A stretch of DNA of 64,000 bases from Datisca glomerata (Eukaryota; Streptophyta; Magnoliopsida; Cucurbitales; Datiscaceae). This document shows, piece after piece, positions 34,775-45,589 of this stretch. The position numbers and the translations under genes are program-made. Under the pieces are notes generated by a model. The model made no database searches. It was not told the origin of the DNA and saw only the letters and a program-made list of their open reading frames with translations. The DNA is taken from positions 178,248-242,247 of the forward strand of contig QANY01004854.1 of the NCBI GenBank assembly GCA_003255025.1. Reading direction: 5' to 3'. Position 1 is the first letter of the stretch; each line of letters starts with the position of its first letter.

Positions 34775-37154
34775 NCCTCTCTCTCTTTCCCTCTCTCTCT
34801 CTCACTCTCTCTCTTTCCCTCTCCCTCCCTATCACCCTCACTCTCTACCTCTCTCTCTCAATCTCTCACTCTCTCTCCCTCTCTATCTCCATCTCTCTAT
34901 GGCTATCTCTCTCACTCGCTCGCTCTCCCTCTCCATCTCACTATCTTTCTATCCCTCTCTCTCCCTCTCTCCCTCTCTTTCTCTCTTTCTCTTCTTTGTG
35001 TGTCTCACTCTCTCTCTTTCGTTCCCTCTCTCTCTCCCACTCTCTATCTCTCCCACCCTCTCTCACTCTCTCTCTCTCCCCCTCTCTCTCGCTCGCTCGC
35101 TCTCACGATCTCTCTCTCTATTTCTATATCTCTCTCTCCCGATAACTTTCTCTCACTCTCTCTTTCTCTCTCTCCCTCTCCCCCTCCCTCTCCCTCTCCT
35201 TATCTCTCTCTCACTCACTCACACACTCTCTCTCAATCTCCTTCTCACTCTTCCCCTCTCTATCCTTATCTTTCCATCTCTCCCCCCACCTTCTCTATGT
35301 TTCTCTCTTTCCCTCTCCCTTGCCCTCTTGCTCTCCCTCCCTCCCACTCTCTCTCTCCCTCACTCGCTCTCTCTTTCTCTCTCTCTCTCTCCCTCGCTCG
35401 CTATCTCTCTCTCTCCCTCTTTCTCTCTCTCTGTCATTATCACTCTATCTCTCTATCCCACACTCTCTCTCTTTCTCTCTCTCCCTCTCCCACTCATACA
35501 CTCTCTCTATCTTTCTCTCACTTACCCTCTCACTATCTCTCTCTCTCTCCCTATCCCTCCCTGTCTCTCTAACTCTCCCTCTCGCTCTTTCTCCTCACTC
35601 TCTCTTTCTCTATCTCCCTCTCTCTCACTCACACACTCTCTCACAATCTCCTCTCTTTCTCTCACTATCTTTCTCTCTCCCTCTCTCTCTATCTTCATCT
35701 CTCTCTCCCTCACTGTCTATCTGCTTGGCCCTATCTCTCTCTCCCTCTCTCTCTGTCCCTCTTTATCTTTTTCTATCTCTCTCTTGCTTGCTCTCTTTAT
35801 CTCTCTCTTTCACTCTCCCTCACTCACTCACTCTCTTTCTCTTTTTCCCTCTCTCGCTCGCTCTCTCTCTCTCTATGTGTCTTTATCACCTTATCTCTCT
35901 ATCCATCTCTCTCTTTCTCTCTCCCTCTCCCTCTCCCTCTTTCTATCTCTCCCTCTCCTTCTCTATCACCCTCTCTCTCTAGCTCTCTCACTCTATCTGT
36001 CTTTCTCTCTCTCTCCCTCTCTATCTCTCTCTCTTTCTAGCTATCTCTCTCACTCGCTCGCTCTCCCTCTCTCTCTCAGTATCTATCTATCTCCCTCTCT
36101 CTCCCTTTCTCTCTCTCTTCCTCTCTCTCCCTCTTTCTCTTTCTCTCCATTTTTCTCTCTCTCTCCCTCACTCTCTCTCCCTCCCTCCCCCACTATTTCT
36201 CTCCCTCTCTCTCCCTCTCTCTCTCACTCGCTCTCACGATCTCTCTATATATATCTTTCTCTCTCTGTCTCTCTTTCTCTCACTCCCTCTCCCTCTCCCT
36301 CTCCTTCTCTCTCTCTTTCTATCTCTCTCTCTTTCACTCACTCACTCTCTGTCAATCTCCTTCTCCCTCCCTCTTCCTCACTCTCCCTCACCCTCACCCT
36401 CACCCTCTCTCTCCCCCCTCTTTCACTCTCTCTATCCCTCTACCTCTTCCTACTCTCTCTCTATTTCTCTCTCTCCCTCTCTCCATCTCTTTCTCTGTCT
36501 CTCTCTCCCTCCCTCTCTCTCCCTCCCTCTCTCTCTCATTTACTAACTCTCTCTCACTCGCCCTCTCGCTATCTCTCCCTCGCTCTCTCGCTCTCTCTCC
36601 CTCACTCTCTCTCTCCCTCTCTCTCTTTCTCTTTCTCTCTCCCCCTCTCACTCCACTATCTCTCTCTTTCTCCCTCTCACTCCCACTATCTCTCTCTCTC
36701 TCAGTTTTTTCTTTCTTCCCTTCCCGCTCTCTCCCTCTATATCTCTCTCTATATCACTCTCCCTCTCTCTCTGTCCCTCACTCTCTCTCCCTCTCTCTCT
36801 CACTCACTCACTCACTCTCTCAAAATCTATTTCTCTCTCTCTCGCTCTTTCTGTCTCTTTCTCTTTATCTCTCTATCACTCCCTCACTCTTTCTCTTTCC
36901 CTCTCTCCCTCTTCCTCTCCCTCTATCTCTCCCACTCTCCCATCCTCTCTCTCTCTTTGTGTGTCTCTCTCCCTCTCCCTCCCCTTCTTCCTCTCTCTCC
37001 CTCTCTCTACCCCTCCATCTCCTTGTCTCTCTCCCTCCCTTTTTCACTCTCTCTCTCTGTCTCTCTCACTCACACTCTTCCTATCTCTCTCACTCATTCA
37101 CTCACTCTCTCCCACTTTCTTTGTTTCTCCTTCTCCCTCTCCCTCTCCATCCCT
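31950..37154. repeat. 5-kb duplicated segment, upstream copy
   Basis: The segment is paralogous to about 45,590-50,792. Matching landmarks are 32,211/45,851 (TTGTTGTCCC, offset 13,640), 34,774/47,933 (ATCTTTCTATGG, offset 13,159), 34,776/48,371 (offset 13,595, exact start of a near-identical stretch), 35,297/48,892 (offset 13,595) and 37,121/50,759 (offset 13,638). From 34,776 to about 36,250 the copies are nearly identical apart from small indels. Left of that they are more diverged, and the upstream copy has extra sequence around 32.85-33.36 kb. It includes block B. Confidence 0.88.
34775..34775. other. Single N: probable collapsed assembly gap
   Basis: One ambiguous base follows ATCTTTCTATGG. 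The paralog at 47,934-48,370 holds 437 bp between the two sequences that here directly flank the N. The N is therefore likely a placeholder for lost sequence, not an uncertain base call. Confidence 0.8.
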
Positions 37155-37355
37155 CTCTCTCCCCTTTTCCCTCTCCCTCCCTCTCTCATTCTATCTCCCT
37201 CCCTCTCTCATTCTCTCTCTCTCCCTCTCCCTCACCGTCTCCCTCCCTCTCTCCCCCTTTCCCTCTCCCTCCCTCTCTCATTCTCCCTCTCCCTCTTTCT
37301 CTCTCTGTCCCTCTCTCTCCCTCCCTCCCTCACCCTCTCTCACCCACTATGGCTC
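35220..37355. repeat. Higher-order CT block, copy B
   Basis: This block is collinear with copy A. ATGTTTCTCTC is at 35,297, GCTTGGCCCTATC near 35,723, CACGATC at 35,235 + 1 kb (36,235), a T-run tag near 36,703, TTTGTGTGTCTC at 36,956, and a closing CACCCACTATGGCTC near 37,340. It is the closest relative of copy D, sharing GCTTGGCCC, which copies A and C lack. Confidence 0.82.
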
Positions 37356-40300
37356 TGGCACTCTCTCTTTTTCACTCTCTATCACTCTATCTCTCTATCC
37401 CTCTCTCTCTGTCGCTCTTTCTCTATCTCCTCCCCCCCTCTCTCTCTCTCCTCCCTCTCCCTCTATCTCCCTCTTTTTCCCCCTTTCTCTCTCTCTCACG
37501 CACACACTCTCTCTCACCTACCCTCTCACTCACTCTCTCTCAACCTCCTTCTCGCAATCTTTCTCTCCCTCCGTATACCTCTCCTTCTCCCTCCCTCTTC
37601 CTCACTCTTTCACCCTCTCTCTCTCACTTACTCTCCCACCCTCTCTTCTCCCTCTCTTTCTCACTCTCTATATTCCTTCTCTCTCTCTATTTCTCTCTCT
37701 CCCTCTCTGTCTCTCTATCTCCCTCTCTCTCTCACTCTCTATCTCTCTATCTCTCAATCTCTCTCTATCGATCTATCTCTCTCTTTCTCACACTCTCTCA
37801 TTCACTATGTCTCTCTCACTCTCCCTCTCACTCTCTCTCCCTCACTCTCTCTCTCCCTCTCTCTCTTTCACTCTCTTTCTCTCTCTCTCCCACTCATTCT
37901 CTCTCTCTTTCCCTCACTCTCTCTCCCTCACTCTCTCTCTCCCTCTATCTCTTTCTCTCACTTACTCACCCTCTCACAATCTCCTTCTTGCTCTGTCTCT
38001 CTCTCTATCCCCATCTCTCCCTCTCTCTCCTCTTCCTTTCCCTTTCTCCCTCTCTCTCTTTCCCTCTCTCTCTCACTCTCTCTTTTTCTCTCCCCCTCTT
38101 TATCACCCTCTCTCTAGCTCTCTCTCTATCTCTCATTCTCTCTCTTTCTCTCTCCCTCTCTCTAGCTATCTCTCTCTCCCTCGCCCTCTCTCTATCACTA
38201 TCCCTTCCTCCCTCCCTCCCTCCCTCCCTCTCTCTCCCTCTCCTTTCCTCCAACCCCTCTCTCTCCCTCTCCCTTCCTCCAACCCCTCTCTCTCCCTCTC
38301 CCTTCCTCCAACCCCTCTCTCTCTTTCTCTCACTCTCTCCCTCCCTCTCTGACTAACTCTCTCTCCCTCTCTCTCTCGCTCGCTCACTCGCTCTCACGAT
38401 CTCTCTCTCTATTTCTCTCTCTCTCCCTCTCTCTTTCTCTCTCTCCCTGTCCGTCTCCTTCTCTCTCTTTCTCTCTAACTTACTCTCTCACAATCTCTTT
38501 CTCACTCTTCCTCTCTCTCCCTCACTCTCACTCTCTCCCACTCTCTTTTTAGCTCTCTCTCACTCCCACTCACTTTCTCTCTCTCTTAGTTTTTATTTCT
38601 TCCTCTTCTGCTCTCTCCCTCCTTCTCTCTCCCACTCTCCAACTCGCTCTCTCTCCCCCACTCTCTCTCCCTCTGTCTCTCCCTCACTCTCTCTCTCCCT
38701 CTATCTCTCTATCTCTCACTTACTCACCCTCTCACAATCTCCTTCTCGCTCTGTCTCTCTCTCTATCCCCATCTCTCCCTCTCTCTCCTCTTCCTTTCCC
38801 TCTCTCCCTCTCTCTCTTTCCCTCTCTCTCACTCTCTCTTTTTCTCTCCCCCTCTTTATCACCCTCTCTCTAGCTCTCTCTCTATCTCTCATTCTCTCTC
38901 TCTCTCCTCCTCTCTCTAGCTATCTCTCTCTCTCACACTCGCCCTCCTTCTCTGTATAACTATCCCTCCCTCCCTCTCTCTCCCTCTCCCTTCCTCCAAC
39001 CCCTCTCTCTTTCTCTCCCCCTCTTTATCACCCTCTCTCTAGCTCTCTCTCTATCTCTCATTCTCTCTCTTTCTCTCTCTCTCCCTCTCTCTAGCTATCT
39101 CTCTCTCTCTCGCCCTCCCTCTCTCTATCACTATCCCTCCCTCCCTCCCTCCCTCTCTCTCCCTCTCCCTTCCTCCAACCCCTCTCTCTCTCTTTCTCTC
39201 ATTCTCTCCCTCCCTCTCTGACTAACTCTCTCTCCCTCTCTCTCTCTCGCTCGCTCTCATGATCTCTCTCTCTATTTCTCTCTCTCTCACCCTCTCTCTT
39301 TCTCTCTCTCTCCCTGTCCGTCTCCTTCTCTCTCTTTCTCTCTAACTTACACTCTCACAATTTCTTTCTCACTCTTCCTCTCTCTCCCTCACTCTCACTC
39401 TCTGCCACTCTCTTTTTTGCTCTCTCTCACTCCCACTCACTCTCTCTCTCTTACTTTTTATTTCTTCCGCTCCTGCTCTCTCCCTCTCTCTCTCTCTCTC
39501 AATCGCTCACTCTCCAACTCGCTCTCTCTCCACATTCTCTCTCCCTCTGTCTCTCTCTCCATCTTCCTCTCCCTCTCTCCCTCTCTCTTTCCCTATCTTC
39601 CCCTCTTTCTCCCTCTCCCTCTCTCTAGCTCTCTCTCAATCTCTCACCCTCTCTCTCCCTCTCTATCTCCATCTCTCTATGGCTATCTCTCTCACCCGCT
39701 CGCTCTCCCTCTCCATCTCACTATCTATCTATCCCCCTCTCTCTCTCGCCCTCTCGCCCTCTCTCCCTCTCTCTTTTTCTTCTTTGTCTCTCTCACTCTC
39801 TCTCTCTCTTTCCCTCACTCTCTCTCTCCCACTCTCTCTCTCTCCCTCCCTCTCTCATTCTCTCTCTCATTCTCTCTCTCTCCCCCTTTCTCTCGCTCGC
39901 TCGCTCTCACGATCTCTCCCCCTTTCCCTCTCCCTCCCTCTCTCATTCTCCCTCTCCCACTCTCTCCCTCTTTCTCTCTCTGTCCCTCTCTCTCTCCCTC
40001 CCTCACTCTCTCACTTTCTCTCCCCCACTCTCTCTCCCTCTCTCTCTCACTCACTTACTCACTCTCTCACAACCTCCTTCTAGCTCTCTCTCTCTCCCTA
40101 TCTCTCCCTCTCTCTCCCTCTTCCTCTCTCTCTCTCCCTCTCTCTCTTTCCCTCTCTCTCTCACTCTCTCTCTCTTTCCCTCTCCCTCCCTATCACCCTC
40201 TCTCTCTACCTCTCTCTCTCAATCTCTCACTCTCTCTCTCCCTTTCTATCTCCATCTCTCTATGGCTATCTCTCTCACTCACTCGCTCTCCCTCTCCGTC

Positions 40301-40569
40301 TTACTAACTACCTATCCCTCTCTCTCTCTCTCTCTCCCTTTCTCCCTCTCTCTTTCTCTTCTTTGTCACTCTCACTCTCTCTCTTTCTTTCGCTCTCTCT
40401 CCCACTCTCTATCTCTCCCTCCCTCTCTCTTACTCTCTCTCTCTCCCTCTCTCTCGCTCGCTCACTCTATCGATCTCTCTCTATTTCTATATCTCTCTCT
40501 CCCTATAACTTTCTCTCACTCTCTCTTTCTCGCTCTCCCTCTCCTTATCTTTCTCTCTCTCACTCACTC
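37356..40569. repeat. CT-rich core between blocks B and C
   Basis: This is polypyrimidine with CACGATC tags near 38,395 and 39,908 and a CATGATC variant near 39,258. T-run tags lie near 38,586 and 39,450. Two similar stretches of about 0.86 kb (about 38,340-39,200 and 39,200-40,060) share the order GACTAACTCTC, GATCTCTCTC, GTCCGTCTCCTTC and the T-run tag, suggesting a tandem pair. The CCAACCCC minisatellite lies at the start. No gene. Confidence 0.85.
38221..38332. repeat. 29-bp minisatellite with CCAACCCC core
   Basis: CTTCCTCCAACCCCTCTCTC-type units place CCAACCCC at 38,250, 38,279 and 38,308, a period of exactly 29 bp. Single copies of the same phrase occur near 38,994 and 39,174. It is the only place in the core where AA dinucleotides recur in register. 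Confidence 0.9.
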
Positions 40570-41757
40570 ACTCACTCTCTCTCAATCTCCATCTCACTCT
40601 TCCCTTCTCTATCCCTATCTTTACATCTCTCCCCCCACCTTCTCTATGTTTCTCTCTTTCCCTCTCCCTTGCCCTCTTCCTCTCCCTCCCACCCCCTCTC
40701 TCTCCCTCACTCACTCTATCTTTCGCTCTCTCCCTCCCTCGCTCGCTCGCTCTCTCTCTTTCTCTCTCTTTGTCTCTATCACTCTATCTATCTATCCCAC
40801 ACTCTCTCTCTTTCTCTCTCCCTCTCCCTCTCCCTCTATCTCCCTCTCTCTTCCTCTTTCTCTCTCTCTCTTAACTCTTACACTCTCTCTCTTTCTCTCT
40901 CTCTCACTTGCCCTCTCGCTATCTCTCTCTCTCTATCCCTCCCTATCTCTCTAACTCTCACTCTCAATCTTTCTCCCTCACTCTCTCTCCCTCTATCTCC
41001 CTCTCTCTCACTCACTCACTCTCTCACAATTTCCTTCTCTCTCTCTCACTCACTTACACTCTCACAATCTCCTTCTCTCTCCCCCTCACTGTCTCTCTCC
41101 TTGTCCCTATCTCTCTCTCCCACTCTCTCTCTCTGTCCCTCTTTATCTTTCTCTATCTCTCTCTCGCTTGCTCTCTTTATCTTTCTCTTTCACTCTCTCT
41201 CTCCCTCTCCCTCACTCACACTCCCTCTCTCTTTCTCTCGTTCCCTCTCTCGCTCGCTCTCTCTCTCTCTCTCTCAGTTTCTCTATCGCCTTATATCTCT
41301 ATCCATCTCTCTCTTTCTCTCTCTCCCTCTCCCTCTCCCTCTTTCTCTCTCTCTCCCGCTCCCTCTCCCTCTTTCTCTCTCTCTCCCTCTCCCTCTCTAT
41401 CACCCTCTCTCTCTAGCTCTCTCACCCTATCTCTCAATTTCTCTCTATCCCTCTCTATCTCCCTCTCTCTTTTTAGCCATTTCTCTCCCTTTCACTCTCT
41501 CTCTCCCTCTCTCTCTCTTAGTATCTATCTATCTCCATTTCTCTCCCTTTCACTCTCTCTCTCCCTCTCTCTCTCCCTCTTTCTCTTTCTCTCTATTTGT
41601 CTATCTCACTCTCCCTCACTCTCTCTCTCCCTCCCTCCCCCACTATTTCTCTCCCTCTCTCCCTCTCTCTCTGACTCGCTCTCACGATCTCTCTCTATAT
41701 ATATCTTTCTCTCTCTCTATCACTCTGTCTCTCACTCCCTCTCCCTCTCCCTCTCCT

Positions 41758-41788
<31 letters not shown>

Positions 41789-42856
41789 TTCACTCACTCT
41801 CTCTCTCTCAATCTCCTTCACCCTCCCTCTTCCTCCCTCTCCCTCACCCTCACCCTCGCCCTCCCTCTCCCCCTCTTCCCCTCTTTCACACTCTCTCTCC
41901 CTCTCCCTCTCCATACTCTCTCTCTATTTCTCTCTCTCCCTCTCTCCATCTCTTTCTCTGTCTCTCTCAACCTCCCTCTCTCTCCCACCTCTCTCTCATT
42001 TACTAACTCTCTCTCACTCGCCCTCTCGCTATCTCTCCCTCGCTCTTTCGCTCTCTCTCCCTCACTCTCTCCCTCACTCTCTCTCTCCCTCTCTCTCTCC
42101 CTCTCTCTCCACTATCTCTCTCTCTCTCTCCCTCTCACTCCCATTATCTCTCTTTCCCTCTCCCTCCCTATCTCCCTCTCACTCCCATTATCTCTCTCCC
42201 TCTATATCTTTCTCTAAATCACTCACCCTCTCTCTGTCCCTCACACTCTCTCCCTCTCTCTCTCTCGTTCGCTCTTTCTGTCTCTTTCTCTTTATCTCTC
42301 TCTATCTCTCCCTCACTCTCTCTCTCTTTCTCTCTCTCCCTCTACCTCTCCCTCTATCTCCCCCACTCCCCCACTCTCCCACCCCGTCTCTCTCTCTCAC
42401 TCTCTATCTTTGTGTGTCTCTTTCTCCCTCTCCCTCCCCTTCTTCCTCTCCCTCCCACTCTCTCCCTCTCTCTCCCCCTCCATCTCCTTGTCTCTCTCCC
42501 TCCCTCTTTCACTCTCTCTCACTCACTCTCTCTCTGTCTCTCTCACTCACTCTCTCTCTATCTCTCTTACTCACTCACTCACTCTCTCCCACTTTCTTTG
42601 TTTCTCCCTCTCCCTCTCCATCCCTCCCTCTCTCCCCCTTTCCCTCTCCCTCCCTCTCTCATTCTCTCTCCCTCCTTCTCTCATTCACTCGCTCTCTCTC
42701 CCTCTTCCCCACCGTCTCCCTCTCTATCTCTCTCCCCTTTACCCTCTCCCTCCCTCTCTCATTCTCCCTCTCCCTCTCTCTCCCTCTTTTTCTCTCTGTC
42801 CCTCTCTCTCTCTCCCTCCCTCCCTCTCCCTCTCTCACCCACTCTGGCTCTCTCTC
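40570..42856. repeat. Higher-order CT block, copy C
   Basis: ATGTTTCTCTC is at 40,646, CTCCTTGTCCCTATC near 41,097, CACGATC at 41,683, TTTGTGTGTCTC at 42,409, and the closing CACCCACTCTGGCTC near 42,838. It lacks the T-run tag seen in A, B and D. Instead it carries two CTCCCATTATCTCTC motifs near 42,138 and 42,182. The spacing from first to second tag is 1,763 bp, versus 1,546 (A), 1,659 (B) and 1,690 (D). Confidence 0.8.
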
Positions 42857-45589
42857 TTTCTCTCTCTATCACTCTATCTCTCTATCCCTCTCTCTATCGC
42901 TCTTTCTCTCTCTCCTCCCTCTCACTCTATCTCCCTCTTTTTCCCCCTTTCTCTCTGTCTCTCACTCCAACACTCTCTCTCACCTACCCTCTCACTCTCT
43001 CTCCCTATCCCTCCCTGTCTCTCTTATTCTCCCTTTCGCTTTCTCTCCCTCATTGTCTCTCCCTCTCTCTCTCTCTCACTCACTCACTCACAATCTCATG
43101 CTCGCTTTCTCTCTTTCCCCAACTCTCCCTCTCTCTCTCCCTCTTCCTCTCCCTTTCTCCCTCTCTCTCTCCCTCTTTCTCTCTCTCTTCACTCACACAC
43201 TCTCTCTCACTTACCCTCTTGCTCTCGCTCTCTCTCCCTATCCCTCCCTGTCTCTCTCACTCTCCCTCTCGTTCTCCCTCCCTCACACCCTCTCCCTTTC
43301 CCACTCCCTCTCTCTCACTCATTCACTCTCTCACAATCTCCTTCTATCTCTCTCTCTCTCCCTCTCTCTCTCTCCCTCTCTCTATCTCCATCTCTCTCAA
43401 CCTCACAGTCTCTCTCCTTGTCCCTATCTTTCTCTCTGCCTCTCTCTCCCCCTCTTTATCTCCCTCAATCTCTCTCCCTCTCGCTCCTTCACTCTATCTC
43501 TCTCCCACTCTCTCTCCCTCCCCCTCTTCCTCTCCCTCCCACTCTCTCTCCCTCTCTTTCCCCCTCCATCTCCTTTTCTCTCTCCCTCCTTCTTTCACTC
43601 TCCCTCACTCACTCTCTCTCTGTCTCCCTAACTCACTCACTCTATCTCTCTCACTCACTTACTCACTCTCTCCCACTATCTTTGTTTCTCCCTTTCCCTC
43701 CCTTTCTATCTCTCCCACTGCCTCCCTCCCACTTTCTCTCCCACTCTTTCTCCCTCTTTATCTCCCCTCTCCCTCTCTTGCTCTCTTTATATCTCTCTCT
43801 TACTATCTTTCTCTCTCTCTCCCTCTCACTCTATCTCCATCTCTCTCTCCCTCACTCTCTCACTCCCTCACTCGATCTCTTGTTGTCCCTATCTCTCTCT
43901 CCCCCATCTCTCTTCCTCTCTTTATCCCCCTCTATCTCTCTCTGGCTCGCTCTCTCTATCTCTCACTTTTACTCTCTCTCTCTCTGTCCCTCTCTCACCC
44001 TCTATCTCTCCCTCACTCACTCTCTCTCTTTCTCTCCCTCCCTTCCCTCCCTCGCTCGCTATCTCTCTCTCTCTCTCTCTCTTTGTCTCTATCACCCTAT
44101 CTCTCTATACTGTCCCTCTCCCTCTCCCTCTATCTCCCTCTCTCCCTCTTTCTCTCTCTCTCTCTTCACTCACACACACTCTCTCACTTACCCTCTCGCT
44201 CTCTCTCTCCCTTTCCCTCCCTGTCTCTCTCACTCTCCCTCTCCCTCTCCCTCTCTCTCACTCATTCACACTCTCGCAATCTCCTTTTATCTCTCTCTCT
44301 ATCACTATCTCCCTCCCTCCCCCTCTTCCTCTTCCTCCTACTCTCTCTCTCTCCCCCCTTCCATCGCCTTGTCTCTCTGCCTCCCTCTTTCACTCTCTCT
44401 CTCTCACTCTCTCTCTGCCTCTCTCACTGAGTCTCTCTCTATCTCTCTCACTCACTCACTCACTCTCTCCCACTGTCTTTGTTTCTCCCTCTCCCTCTCC
44501 CTCTCCATCCCTCTCTCTCTCCCCCTTTCCCTCTCCCTCCCTCTCTCTCTCCCCCTTTCCCTCTCCCTCCCTCTCTCTCTCCCCCTTTTCCTCTCCCTGT
44601 CTATCCCTCTTTCTATCCCTGTTTCCCTCGCCCTCCCTCTACATCCCTCTCTCTTTCCCCCTTTCCCTCTCCCTCCCTCTCTCATTCTCTCTCCCTCCCT
44701 CTCTCATTCTCTCTCTCCCTCTCCCTCACCGTCTCCCTCCCTTTCTCTCTCCCCCTTTCCCTCTCCCTCCCTCTCTCATTCTCCCTCTCCCCCTCTCTCC
44801 CTCTTTCTCTCTATGTCCCTCTCTCTCCCTCCCTCCCTCTCCCTCTCTCACCCATTCTGGCTCTCTCTCTCTTTCTCTCTCTATCACTCTATCTCTCTAT
44901 CCCTCTCTCTCTGTTGCTCTTTCTCTCTCTCTCCTCCCTCTTTTTCCCCTTTCTCTCTCTCACTCACACTCTCTCTCACCTACCCTCTCACTCTCTCTCT
45001 CCCTATCCCTCCCTGTCTCTCTCACTCTCCCTTTCGCTTTCTCTCCCTCATTGTCTCTCCCTCACTCCCTCTCTCACTCACTCACTCACAATCTCATTCT
45101 CGCTTTCTCTCTCTCTCCCTCTCTCCCTCTCTCTCTCCCTCTTCCTCTCCCTCTCTCCTTCTCTCCCTCTCTCTCCCTCTCTCTGTTTCTCTCTCCCTCC
45201 CTATCACCCTCTCTCTCTCTTTCTAGCTCTCTCTCTCAATCTCCCATTCTCTCTCTCTCCCTCTCTTTCTCCATCTCTCTCTGGCTATCTCTCTCACCCG
45301 CTCTTTCTCTCTCTCTATCACTCTATCTCCCTCTCTCCCTCTCTCTCCCTCTTCCTCTCCCTCTCTCCTTCTCTCTCTTTCTCCCCCTCTCTCTCCCTCT
45401 CTCTATTTCTCTCTCCCTCCCTATCACCCTCTCTCTCTTTCTAGCTCTCTCTCTCAATCTCCCATTCTCTCTCTCTCCCTCTCTATCTCCATCTCTCTCT
45501 GGCTATCTCTCTCACCCACTCTTTCTCTCTCTATCACTCTATCTCTCTCTCCCTCTCTCTCATTCTCTCTCTCCCCCTCCTTCTCCCTG
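42857..45589. repeat. CT-rich core after block C, including upstream copy of a 9.5-kb-spaced pair
   Basis: From about 43,590 to 45,240 this matches about 52,900-54,790. CTATCTCTCTCTGGCTC lies near 43,930 and 53,412, a 30-bp minisatellite is at 44,521 and 54,061, and CTTTTTCCCC lies at 44,939 and 54,445 (offset about 9,506). CACCCATTCTGGCTC near 44,849 pairs with CACCCACTCTGGCTC near 54,360. A second internal repeat is visible: the section around 45,190-45,350 (TTTCTAGCTC then TCTGGCTATC) recurs around 45,430-45,540. No gene. Confidence 0.82.
44521..44600. repeat. 30-bp minisatellite
   Basis: CCCCCTTTCCCTCTCCCTCC begins at 44,521 and 44,551, and a variant with TTTTCC begins at 44,581. The period is exactly 30 bp. 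It sits in the left member of the 9.5-kb-spaced duplication. Confidence 0.9.

Noticed and set aside
32211..38117. Very long Ser/Leu/Pro-rich open frames across the CT core (and similar ones throughout)
   Set aside because: They result from C/T-only codons lacking stops. All frames of the strand are open at once, there is no domain, and there is no start context. They are composition, not coding.
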